A stretch of 64,000 nucleotides of DNA from Megachile rotundata (lineage: Eukaryota; Arthropoda; Insecta; Hymenoptera; Megachilidae): positions 7,006,001 through 7,070,000 of the forward strand of contig NC_134988.1 in assembly GCF_050947335.1 (NCBI RefSeq). Reading direction: 5' to 3'. Below are positions 49,030 through 60,629 of this stretch, piece after piece. Within the stretch, counting starts at the first letter, position 1, and each line of letters starts with the position of its first letter. The notes beneath the pieces are model-generated. The model saw nothing but the letters and a program-made list of their open reading frames with translations. It had not been told where the DNA came from and made no database searches. Both the position numbers and the translations under genes were made by a program.

Positions 49030-50690
49030 AGAAGACAGTATGACGATTACCAGGTTGTTATTTACGATTTGTAATTTATATGGTATTATGTCACTGTATA
49101 TTAAATTGTTACGCAAATCACTTGTTTCACAGAGCGCTTGACCTTTCTTTGTTAAGAACCGATTACGTAGGCAATTTCTTTGAACTCTAAGCTTTATCAA
49201 CGTCAACGATTAAATATTTTATTTGAAGTGCATTCTAATTTTGTTAAAACTTGATATTTTCACTTGACTCTTTCTCACTTTCGCTCCGTGTTCCTCCGCC
49301 ATTTTGCGGTCGAAACAGAAACAAAAAGGATAGTGCCTTTCCGTCATAATTTCGCGTCCCGATGCCACGAAACTACTGTGTCGCGGCTGGAATCTCTGGA
49401 TGCATGCCGGCGGTTGGCCATGTATCATCGTGACACCGCTTCGCTGGCTGAATTTACAAAAAAAAGAAGGAAGGAAAAAAAAACAAACTGGAGAAACGAA
49501 TGGCACGGGTGCGTTTCGCGGACGTCTGACCCTTCAACCAGACCGTGTTACCTTCGAGTTTCTGCCGATTCGTTAGAAACAGTAATGTTTCACCGAGAAT
49601 TATTGTTTGAAAGAACGTGCTGAAAGAAGAAATTAAATTTACAGCGGGGCGGAACGGAGAACAATATATCGTTTAATGCTCTGCGAAACGTTATTTCACC
49701 TCCCGCGAAATTTCAGAAATTTTTACCAACGTTCTAAATGGAGAAAACACGAAAATTATAGTAAATTGCTTCGTTGATCACGATGAAATATTTTTTAAAA
49801 ACTTACCGAAACTTTTACCGAAATTAAATTTCACTTCTCTCGGGGATTGCGTCGTCTATTATACTCGATACTCGAAAATCCCGGTTAGTGTTAATAACGT
49901 TTAAATTGAATGATTAAGCAATCAACTTTGAACGATACGAAGGTTTAAACGAAATTACTAACCGCGAAAATACGTCTAATTTTTCTAATTGCGTTGAACG
50001 CAAAATTGCGCATTTTCACCCGAAAGAAAACGGAAAAATTGTATGTTCGTTTCACAGGCGAAAATTAAATTAAACTACATTATAATTTCATCCTCCTCTG
50101 AGTTAACGTTACACAAGCCTCCGAATTTCGTAGGTAAAGCTAAATGAATAATTTCGTGCTCCCCTATTATGAAATACGTGCAATTAAATAGAATGTATGT
50201 GTATCGCGTGATTGTTAAAAATGAAGAATTTAAGAATCGTTTGTAACGGAGCTAGCGATCGAAACGGAAGAAAATTTGATATAGTTCTCCGTTAAATTAG
50301 AAAATTATGTCTAGCTGGATTTAATTAAACTCGCTGAATCCGCGGCACTGACCGTGAAACAACGAGGAATTATTGCTCGAAAGCGTAATCGCAGAAACGA
50401 GCCGGCCAGACGAAAATAAACGCGTTTCAAGCCGACTGCTACACGAAACAACGCTTTCGTCCTAATGAAAGGTGAGTTTCGTTTAAATAATTATACACTA
50501 ACTGCTGTACGATAATGTGTATATCCGGTTGTTCGCGACTTTGTCAACCGGTAAATTAGAAAATGAGAAACATACGTGCTACGTGTGTCACTTTATTACC
50601 CGCTTTTCTTATCATCCGCTTAGAATCGATTAAGCTATTACTTATTTTGAAGCGAAAATAGTCGGATGCTGTTTCACGCCTGAAATATGT
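49030..50690. other. unique intergenic stretch
   Basis: GC-richer at 49260-49620. A plus-strand open frame there (49264-49623) and its minus-strand partner have no domain. The rest is AT-rich and unique. Confidence 0.4.
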
Positions 50691-51965
50691 AACGAAGTGC
50701 CACTTATTGCATATGAATTTAAAGGTTAAGGTGTAAGGAAAATGACTACGAAGGCACTTTATCGATATTTTTCATGTAAAGTTACTTGTCATCGGCCTCA
50801 AAGCAATAAAAAAATATTCGAATGGTCATTGTTACGATATGAGATCATGACATAAAAGTATTATGAAACAACGATTGTAATACATGAATTTAAAGATTGA
50901 AGTCTAAGAAAAATAACTATGTTAGCTTTGTCACTGTTTTGAATACGTGATTGTCAGTTACAACATCAGTTGCATCATAGATTTTGTAATCTGACCAAAT
51001 AAAATTTCATGACATAAATCTGCCTCATAACAGCACATGATACGGCAATTTGAAGGTTGGAAGATACTTAAAAATTTTACATAAATGCTTCATTAATATT
51101 CTTAATTTAAAATAAGTGGCTGTCATCAACAATTACTGTAAACTATATGTACTCATTAAGTCAACTGTCTTTGGACATAATTTTGTCACATAAAAATATC
51201 TTAAAACAGTGCTTGTGATATATCATTGTAAAGCTTGAAGTTCAAGGAAAATGACTATGTAATAGTTTCATCGATATAGTTAATACAAAATAGTAGACTA
51301 TGAGCCTCACAGCAATGTAAACAAGCTATCTTTGGACATAATTTCGTCACATAAAAATATCTGAAAACAGTGCTTGTAATATGTCATTGCAAAGCTTGAA
51401 GTTCAAAGAAAATGACTATATAATCGTTTCATCGATATAGTTAATACAAAATAGTAGACTGTGAGCCTCACAGCAATATAAACAAGCTATCTTTGGATCT
51501 AATTGCATTACATAAAAATATCTGAAAACAGTGCTTGTGATATATCATTGCAAAGTTTGAAGTTCAAAGAAAATGACTATATAATCGTTTCATCGATATA
51601 GTAAATACAAAATAGTAAACTGTGATCTTCACAGCAATATAAACAAACTATCTTTGGATCTAATTGCATTACATAAAAATATCTGAAAACAGTGCTTGTG
51701 ATATATCATTGTAAAGCTTGAAGTTCAAAGAAAATGACTATATAATCGTTTTATCGATATAGTTAATATAAAATAGTAAACTGTAAGCCTCACAGCAACA
51801 TAAACAGTAAAACGTGCTCTATTAACTTCTGGTATAATTTCATAACAAAAAAATATTATGAAACAGCGCTTATAATACATTAAATTAAAGCTTAAAAACT
51901 AACAAAAATAACTGTGTAAACACATTATTGATATTTTTTATACAAAATGGCTGACCGCAAGTGAT
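50690..51965 (+). repeat. dispersed family array, including a 161-bp sub-array
   Basis: Diverged units fill 50690-51190. Then ATACAAAATAG positions at 51286, 51447, 51608 and 51769 are each exactly 161 bp apart. The 161-bp units lack part of the segment that 196-bp units carry after the CCTCA-AGCAAT block, so they are an internally deleted, freshly amplified variant. Confidence 0.92.
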
Positions 51966-53130
51966 AGCAAACTTGTACGGTATTAAACATTCGAAATTTC
52001 GACAATGTTTCCTCACGAAAGACGACGAAGAATTTTCTTTAGTTACTTAAGCAACTTCAACGGGTTCTCGCGTAACGATTTCTCCCTAAGAACAGTTTCC
52101 AAAGAAAGCTTAAAGTTTCGTGGAGCACCGTGAGTTTAACCGGAAGAAAAACATTTTTGCTCGGCATCGGTCCACGATCGGTCTAAACGCCTCAAACGAC
52201 TTTTAATCATAATAGTGTCGCCACCCAAACCACCATGTTGCGCTATAAAAAATTTCATCAGGGAAGTAATTAATTAAATGAATCTCAGACACGATTACAG
52301 CGTGCTTCATTTTTCGCTCCCGATGGATTTGTTGCATCGCGAAATATTACGTTAGCGACGAGCAGAAAAAAGAATTTCGATAAAATCATGGAAAATTCCA
52401 GTCAGGATCGCGTCTTCTTTTTTTTACAAAAGTTGACAAATGAAATTTTAATTTGATGGAGTACTTCGTTGAGCCAAGCAGTTAATGAAAATTTCTGTTC
52501 TTTTGTTCATTATTCCATAATTTTCGCAAACGGGAAGCTTTAATTTGATTTATTTCGCGTAAATGGTTATTCTGTGATTATTAACTTCGTTTCGAAGGAA
52601 AAAAGCTGTACGAGTTTTTTACGTTATTCCTGTACAATCACCGTTAATTTTCAAAATCGTTAATGAATAAAACACTAATAACTTTTTTATTGAAATTTTT
52701 ATAGGTTTGTTTAGATTGTATTTATTTTTTGTTAACTGTTACAGCGGTGTACCAGTAATTTGCCCGTTTCCAGGTAATTACCCAAGTGTTTTAATTGAAA
52801 CGTAATGACATTCATCAACGTCGCATGATGCTGTCCACATGCTCGTAATCAATACTGGACAACACAATAACGCACGGTATCCAGGTGATAACAAATGCTC
52901 TGCAATATATTACATTAGCAATATTGCTGAACACATTTACCTGGCGATTAACAAGTTAATGTTTGTCCAAACATACATTATGCAGATGGAATCAAGCGAA
53001 CCGTAAACAACGCTGCAATGGACAGAAGATAATTTTCATTATGGCTCAAAATAATTCATAAAATATTTCATTGGAACACTTTGTATCGCCACGATCTATA
53101 TTCTCCATTCAATAATTTCTTTCCGTATAC
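51965..53130. other. unique intergenic stretch
   Basis: Non-repetitive and AT-rich with no supported feature. Confidence 0.4.
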
Positions 53131-54890
53131 ATATTCACCCACTCCAGTAGAATCTTGCTATATTGCCATGCTTCATGTCACTCTCGTTAACATACTTCAT
53201 ATTGCCACCCTTTGTATCGCCATGTTTCATACTGCTTCATACCGTCGCGATTAATAGGGTTCTACTTCGAATCGTTACAACGTAACGCATCGCCACTCCT
53301 CGTATCTCACGTGCCCGTGCATCATAATTCCTTATCTCGGTGTTGTATTTCACACCGCGGTGTTTAATTCGCTATGCCTCATATCACCGTGTATCATATT
53401 AACACGTCTTATATCACTATGTTACATACATTGCGATTCACATCACCTTTTCTTTATAGTGACGTGTCTCGTGCTGAAGTATCTCACATAAAAGCATATC
53501 ATGCAGTAGTATCTCACTCATCAGGTAAGAAAGCTTTTAAATGCCTCACATCGTTCTGCGTTGTATTACCATTCCTACTGAGGAAGTAAATAAGTGCCTT
53601 ATTTCAGTGTGTATCTGTATCTTTCACATCGCTGTGCTTCATACAAGTATTGTCTCATATAACACCATCATATGTTGAAATGCCTCATATTGATGCTTTT
53701 CATATCACCGACCCTCACATTGCTTTATATCTTCCTACTTTATGTTGTTTAATCAATCGTTGATCTCAGAGATCTTCATATCACTGTGCCCCATATAGTT
53801 TTGTATTATATTTTTGTGCCTCATGTTATTTCATATTATATCTCCGTGCCTCATATCGTTTTTTCTTATGTATTCGTGCTTCATATCATCTTTTCTTACG
53901 TTTTTCATGTTGTTCTATTTTATATCTTAGTACTTCATAACGCTGTGACGTACATCTTAGTGCCTCATGACACTTTGACGTGGGTTAAGTGCCTCATAAA
54001 ACTGTTATGTACATCTCACTGCATTATAATGCTGTAACATATATCTTAGACTTCATAAAGCTGTGATGTACATCTTCGTGCCTCATAACGCGTTAATGAA
54101 CATCTACGTGCCTCATATCGTTCTTCCTTATACTTTCATGTCTCATATCGTTTTGTTCTACGTTGACTTACCTCATATTAGCGCTTCTATTGTCACCGTT
54201 TCCCATATTGCTTTATGTTCTGCCCTCATCTTAGTCCTGTTTCATATATCTTAGTGCCTCATATCGCATCGTTAAATATCAGCATATAGTGTGTTGTCGT
54301 GCTTCATATCCATGAGCCTCATATTTTTCTATGTTTTGACAGCGTGCATTATGACACTGTTTCTCAGTTCGCTGCCACTAGTATTATTAAGGTTCGTATC
54401 GTTATGACTCATATCATTATACTCGATATCGCCAAGCCTCATATCATTGTGCTCCATATCGTCGTGCCTCATAACATTATACCCGATATCGCCGTGCCTC
54501 AAATCCTTGTGCTCCATATCGTCGTGCCTCATAACATTATACTCGATATCGCCAAGCCTCATATCATTGTGCTCCATATCGTCGTGCCTCATAACTTTAT
54601 ACTCAATATCGCCAAGACTCATATCATTGTACTCCATATCGTCGTGCCTCATAACATTATACTCGATATCGCCAAGCCTCATATCATTGTGCTCCATATC
54701 GTCGTGCCTCACAACATTATATGCGGTATCGCCGTGCCTCACAACATCACACTCGGTATCGCCGTGCCTCATAACACTGTGCTCCATATCGTCGTACCTT
54801 ATAACATTATACTCGATATAGCCGTGCCTCACATCACCGTCTTCGATGTCGCTGTGCCTCATGCGACGTATTATAATTATATCGCCGTTC
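53130..54890. repeat. 15-bp repeat with a 60-bp higher-order unit
   Basis: Basic unit about GTGCCTCATATCGTC. At 54415-54820 four variants alternate in fixed order (GTGCCTCATAACATT, ATACTCGATATCGCC, AAGCCTCATATCATT, GTGCTCCATATCGTC), making a 60-bp unit. 53130-54300 is a more diverged version. Because 15 is a multiple of 3, stop-free frames run on both strands (54299-54928 plus, 54329-54862 minus). I read these as by-products. Confidence 0.93.
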
Positions 54891-54894
54891 CAGG

Positions 54895-55640
54895 TACCAC
54901 AAGTAACCGTGCCTGTGAAATGAGTTGAATTTCATCCACTCGTTATATTACAGAAAAAATACGTTGAAATCGAAGTGTTTCGCAATGCTTGAAAGCACGC
55001 GTGAATCGCGGATGCAGAAGTAATGTATTATTGTTTGTCAGGATTCGTTGAATGACACGTAACGGTTGTCGATAAGAGTGCAAGGAACGCGGTTAATGGG
55101 GTTCGATCGGAATTCGAAGCTGAAGCAAGAGCAACCGATCGAGCGTCTAGCATACGCAGCAACAGTGTACGCAAGGGATACACGTACAAAGCCGTGTGTA
55201 CACGTATCTGTAGTCAACTATGCCGAGTCTGTTCCCCTCAGCCCCCTCTGTCCGTATCGCGTGTATGTATGTACTATTACCGTGTATATAATCGGTGCGG
55301 GTCAACACGTCGACAGAGAACGTCCATTACTTCATCAAACCCCGGTCATCGTCGACGGATCCGTCCACCGCCAATTTGCCAACAATAGCGAGGCTGGATC
55401 GTGTATATAAACGGCTTGACACTTCGGCCATCCTAAATGGTACACCCTCCAACGAGTATATCGCCTCCATCAACCGTGTTGCAAATTTATGGAACATTTT
55501 CAATTTATAACGGGGTACGGTCGTTCGATTATGGACTCGTTTTTTAAACAAGTAGGAAGTATGGTAACTGTCGGAGTGACTGTTTAGAATTGCAGGAAGG
55601 AAATTCTGGTTTTATTGTTGTGGTTGAAGGTGTCTTTCCG
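54895..55640. other. unique GC-richer island
   Basis: Open frames at 55066-55510 on + and 55327-55551 on - overlap each other and show no domain. No gene is called. Confidence 0.4.
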
Positions 55641-55649
55641 GAGTCGAAG

Positions 55650-56740
55650 TAGATGTGGAAGTAAATGGGGAGCTGGGGATTTGGGAATTTAGGGATTTGG
55701 GAGTAAATGGGTGCCTGGGGATTTGGGAGTAAATGGGTGCCTGGGGATTTGGGAATTTAGCGATTTAGGAGTATAGGGATTTGGGGATGTAGAGATTTGG
55801 GAATGTAGGGATTTGGGGACGGAGGGATTTAGGGATGTAGAGATTTGGAGATGTCGGGATTTGGGAATATAGGGATTTGGAAATTTAGCGATTTGAGGAT
55901 GTAGGGATTTGGGGATGTAGGGATTTAGAGATGTAGAGATTTGGGAATGTAGGGATTTAGGGATGTAGAGATTTGGGAATGTAGGTATTTGAGAACGGGG
56001 AGATTTAGGGATGTAGGAATTTGGGGATGTAGGGATTTGGTAATTTAGTGATTTGGAGATGTCGGGATTTGGGAATATAGGGATTTGGAAATATAGCGAT
56101 TTGAGGATGTAGGGATTTGGGGATGTAGGGATTTAGAGATGTAGAGATTTGGGAATGTAGGGATTTAGGGATGTAGAGATTTGGGAATGTAGGGATTTGG
56201 GAACGGGGAGATTTAGGGATGTAGGAATTTGGGGATGTAGGGATTTGGAAATTTAGCGATTTGGAGATGTCGGGATTTGGGAATATAGGGATTTGGAAAT
56301 TTAGCGATTTGAGGATGTAGGGATTTGGGGATGTAGGGATTTAGGGATGTAGAGATTTGAGAATGTAGGGATTTGAGGACGGAGGGATTTAGGGATGTAG
56401 GAATTTGGGGATGAAGGGATTTGGGAATTTAGCGATTTGGAGATGTCGGAATTTGGGAATATAGGGATTTGTGGATTTAGGAATTTGGGAATTTAGCAAT
56501 TTAAAGACGTAGAAATTTGGGAATTTAGCGATTTGAAGATGTAGAGATTTGAGGATGTGGAGATTTAGGGATATAGGGATTTGGGGACGTAAGGATTTGG
56601 AGATGTAGATTTTAAGATGTTAGTATTTAAAAACATAGAGATTTGGGACTTCAGTTTAAAAATGTTGTGATGTAAGGATTCAGAAATTTAGCAATTTTGA
56701 AGTCTACATATTTCAGAACATAGAAATTTGGACACGTGGA
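55650..56740. repeat. 16-bp G-rich minisatellite with a 208-bp higher-order unit
   Basis: Basic unit about GATGTAGGGATTTGGG. The variant ATGTCGG recurs at 55851, 56059, 56267 and 56443. Spacings of 208, 208 and 176 bp equal 13, 13 and 11 basic units. The top strand is rich in GGG/GGGG tracts. The array decays after about 56600. Confidence 0.95.
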
Positions 56741-56982
56741 AAGTCAATTTTTGAAAGAACGCAGTTTCTCTCCCTGTTTACCTTCTTTTTCCTATTACAG
56801 TCCTAGTACAGCAAGAAATACAAAAATTCTACCTACTGCAAGGTAGGTACTTCAACGCCAACGTAGATTGCAAACAGAAATACCGCAAAGACATTGCACC
56901 TTTAACATTCCTCCTTTTTCATATTTCAAGCCTTGTTTGCTATCAGATATTTCAATTACTTTGTGCTTCATTTCTTATATAA
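56740..56982. other. unique spacer
   Basis: Short non-repetitive stretch between the G-rich array and the Tc1-like element. Confidence 0.4.
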
Positions 56983-57531
56983 CAGTCCCTGGCAATCGAA
57001 TTATCACTACAAATTTTCAAAATTTCGCACGCTTTCCGTAAAATTAAAAGGCACGTTCAAATTGTAATTATATAATTTATTATCTACCATGATATACTAC
57101 TACTGTACATAACATTATTAACACACGTTAATATCTTGTATTTCCACCCTTTGCTTTGGTCACAGCTTCCGGCATGCTCTCTATACATCAAATGCTTTAT
57201 ATCTTCGTTATTTTCCCAAATATCTATAATTCTTTTCAACTCGGATAATGTGGTTGGAGAGTTGTAAATTAGTCTTTTGAGTAGGCAGACATTTTCTACG
57301 GCATTCAAATTTCACCTCTAGCGCTATACTCGAGCCTAACGTAAACGCACGGCCCTTAATCGCTCATCACCCACACAATTTATTATCACGATAGTAACAA
57401 ATTGCTATGTACATAGTTATCAACGTATTTAGTAATTTTGCATGACCCAAGACAATTTTCCATATGTGACCATGTTATAGCCATAAAAGTGAAGTTTTCG
57501 TACGTGGTCCTAATTCGATGGCCTGGGACTG
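56983..57531 (-). mobile_element. Tc1-like element copy 2 (about 550 bp, both ends present)
   Basis: Minus-strand reading begins CAGTCCCAGGCCATCG then AATTAGGACCAC at 57531. The other end carries CAGTCCCTGGCAATCG then AATTATCAC at 56983. A TA dinucleotide lies next to the first end and within one base of the second, as expected for Tc1/mariner insertion. The internal frame (57308 downward) gives L-S-E-L-K-R-I, then D-I-W-E-N. After a frame change S-M-P-E-A-V-T-K-A-K-G-G-N-T-R-Y-stop ends at 57128. This is the best preserved of the three copies but still only a transposase tail, so it is non-autonomous. It inserted next to a LINE remnant. Confidence 0.9.
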
Positions 57532-57558
57532 TATGCGTCACGAGTCTCGCACGATTTT

Positions 57559-57820
57559 CTAGGGCAAAAGGTTAAGGATGCAAGAGTGTGAAAGTTTGGT
57601 GTGTCCGACTCTGATTCGAGTTATTGCAGTTTCTTCTCTTCTGTTGAAACTGGAATTTGTACTAAGGTCGAAGAAGTTATCGATTGACTTATGAAGTGCG
57701 CTTGCTCTGTAATTTTTCCATCCCATATTTCTCGATTGTTTCCATTGTGACGTCATATGTTTCTTGATGTTCAAAGGTGCTGCTGTCTTTGCTTCGAGGT
57801 CGAAGATGGCATTCACGTGG
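57559..57820 (-). pseudogene. non-LTR retrotransposon (LINE) fragment, end of RNase H region
   Basis: The minus strand reads D-L-E-A-K-T-A, then W-K-Q-S, then E-E-T-A-I-T-R-I-R-V-G-H-T-K-L-S-H-S, ending at a stop at 57559. T-R-x-R-x-G-H-T-x-L-x-H is the well-known signature just after the RNase H domain in jockey/R1-type insect LINEs. D-x-E-A-K-x-A matches the end of RNase H itself. Reverse transcriptase and everything upstream are absent and the region after the signature stops early, so this is a dead fragment. Its clade is not resolved. The Tc1-like copy 2 begins 27 bp further on. Confidence 0.82.
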
Positions 57821-57824
57821 ATTT

Positions 57825-58110
57825 CAATGTGGAATTAAATCTACGGTATAATTATTGTAGGATAATTGCACTGTGTTTGGGATAAGTGGTGATATATGAG
57901 AAGGAGGCTGGGTAGGTGATATATTAGGGTTTTTTTGTGTGGTGGTTTCTTTGTATTATGAAAGTTTTAATACAAATATTTAGATATTTGCGTGTGTCGG
58001 TTGCAGGGTCTGAGATTTAGTTGCAATTGGGGTGATTATGAGTTTTTGGGAATTGGAAGATTTGGACGTTTGAGGATTTGAATATTGAAATTTGAAATTT
58101 GAGAATCTGG
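57825..58110. other. spacer with degenerate octamer run-in
   Basis: Unique to about 58030, then TTTGGACGTTTGAGGATTTG-like decay into the next array. Confidence 0.4.
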
Positions 58111-58530
58111 AAATTTAGAAATTGGGAAATTGGGAAATTGGGAAATTGGGAAATTGGGAAATTGGGAAATTGGGAAATTAGGAAATTGGGGAATTGGGGA
58201 ATTGAGAAATTTGGAAATTGGGAAATTGGAAATTGAGAAATTGAGAAATTGGGAAATTGAGAAATTGGGAAATTAGGAAAGTGAGAAATTTGGAAATTGG
58301 GAAATTGGGAAATTGGGAAATTGGGAAATTCAGAAATTGGGAAATTGGGAAATTGGGAAATTGGAAAATTGGGAAATTTGGAAATTTGGAAATTTGGCAA
58401 TTTGGAAATTGAGAAATTGGGAAATTGGGAAATTGGGAAATTGGGAAATTTGGAAATTTGGAAATTTGGAAATTTGGAAATTTGGAAATTTGGAGATTTG
58501 GAAATTTGGAAATTTAAAAACTTGAAAATT
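58110..58530. repeat. 8-bp minisatellite, consensus GGAAATTG
   Basis: About 50 octamers, mainly GGAAATTG, with a GGAAATTT subfamily near 58375-58400 and 58440-58515. Stop-free frames on both strands are by-products. It is close to the reverse complement of the 45.5-kb array type (TCCC and AAATT/AATTT parts shared). Confidence 0.96.
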
Positions 58531-58539
58531 TGAATAATT

Positions 58540-59390
58540 TAAAAATTTGTATATTTTCGAATCCTATAAGAAATACTTCCATTAAAATTTATTAATATTC
58601 TAAAATTCATAAGTTTGAGTATTATGACAATTTAAAAGCTAGAAATCCAAAAAGTGTAAAAATGCAAAAAATTAAATATTTGGAAAATTAGAGATGTTCA
58701 TAATTTTTTAATGTAAAACAATTAACCTAATCGGCTTTCCTCCATACATCGTTCTCTACTATCCAATATCCTACAAAATTTTTCTCTATCCACACAAAAC
58801 CACGGAAATCCATTACCGTGTGTATAGGAATTTCTCTGCAACATGTTTTCTATCCAAAGCTTCCTGCATTTCAGAAATATCAAACAATTCGAATCCTTTT
58901 GTGAACGATTGTGAATAAGAACAGAGTCTCTATCAATTCGTGCAAATATACTCACAATGGTTGATGACCATCGAAAGTAGTGAAACGAGAAACGTCGACC
59001 AAAGGCATCGCTAACGAAAAACGATGCTATTGGATTGCACAATAGAAATGCGACAAAAAAAAGAGAGGCAGTTGTAAATCAAAAGGGAACATCGATAGAG
59101 AGCATGGAATTTGTTCAGCCACGCATCAAACTGTGCATATAAAAAACCTTCAAAGCAAAAACCACGAAAAACTTCGATGTAATACGTCCTGTCTATTGCA
59201 GACTCAAAATTTAACATTTTATGGACAACAAAACTCGTAATATTTTTAATAAAAACGATGTTTCGCTGTGTACTGGGTGATTCATTTAATTTTTTTATTA
59301 TTTACAAAGTTCTATAAAAAATAAATATTTCTACTTTTTTTGTTACAATGCAAATTGATGTTTTGTTGTATAATGAGTTATTTTATAAAT
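58540..59390. other. unique intergenic stretch
   Basis: AT-rich. Minus-strand open frames at 58722-59217 have no domain. No gene is called. Confidence 0.4.
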
Positions 59391-59394
59391 AAAC

Positions 59395-60625
59395 AAATGT
59401 ATTTTGTTTAGTATTGTAAGTAGTATAGTTTATAACACTAATATTATGATTCTCTAATTATTATAGTTTCACTATTATAGTGTTATGATACTTATGATAT
59501 TACTATTATAACTTCTTTACATGCATATAGTACTTTTATAAATATGTATAACTTCAGTTATAGAATTACAATAATAATACTACTATAGTTGTAACAATAG
59601 TATTCTAATATTGTTATTTTTTTATCATAGTATCGCATTTATAGCTCTATCATAGTTATAGTACAACTATTGTAACGTTAGAGCACTTACAAAATTGCTA
59701 TTACAAATTTACTATACTTGCAAAATTAATATAATGGTAGTACTGTACTTTATAGCTATGTATAATTATAGTTATAGAATTACCATAATACTACTATAGT
59801 TATAGCAATAGCACCGTAATATTGCTATAATCACAGTATCGTATAACGTCGCGACACTTATAGTGCAATTATTGTATCGCTAGTTATAGTTACAGCAATA
59901 GTATCATAATATTGCTATAATCATAGTATTCATAGCGTTATGATAGTTACAGTACAACCATTATGACGCTAGAGCAACTATAAAATTGCTATTACAAGAT
60001 TACTATACTTGCAAAATTAATATAATGGTAGTGCTTTATTTTATAGCTATGTATAATTATAGTTATAGAATTACTATAGTACTACTACTATAGTTATACC
60101 AATAGCACCGTGATATTGCTATAATCACAGTATCGTATAACGTCGTGATACTTATAGTGCAATTATTGTATCGCTAGTTATAGTTACAGCAATAGTATCA
60201 TAATATTGCTATAATCATAGTATTTATAGCGTTATGATAGTTACAGTACAACTATTATGACGCTAGAGCAACTATAAAATTGCTATTACAAGATTACTAT
60301 ACTGGCAAAATTAATATAATGGTAGTGCTTTATTTTATAGCTATGTATAATTATAGTTATAGAATTACTATAGTACTACTACTATAGTTATACCAATAGC
60401 ACCGTGATATTGCTATAATCACAGTATTGTATAACGTCGTGATACTTATAGTGCAATTATTGTATCGCTAGTTATAGTTACAGCAATAGTATCATAATAT
60501 TGCTATAATCATAGTATTTATAGCGTTATGATAGTTACAGTACAACCATTATAACGCTAGAGCAACTATAAAATTGCCATTACAAGATTACTATACTTGC
60601 GGAGTTAGTATACTTGTAGTCTATC
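59395..60625. repeat. 294-bp tandem repeat, AT-rich, about 3.5 copies
   Basis: GTATAACGTC recurs at 59841, 60135 and 60429, exactly 294 bp apart (the last within a TTGTATAACGTC variant). Copies 2 and 3 are almost identical. Smaller blocks such as ATTATAGTTATAGAATTAC and GCAATAGTATCATAATATTG occur within each unit. Confidence 0.95.
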
Positions 60626-60629
60626 GCAT

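Noticed and set aside
54299..54928. 209-codon plus-strand frame and a 177-codon minus-strand frame
   Set aside because: The 15/60-bp array is open on both strands for arithmetic reasons. No domain or start context; kept only as a low-interest finding.
58017..58533. Open frames on both strands of the 58-kb array (Q-F-P-N-F-P-I-S and E-I-G-K-L-G-N-W)
   Set aside because: Stop-free octamer repeat, not coding.
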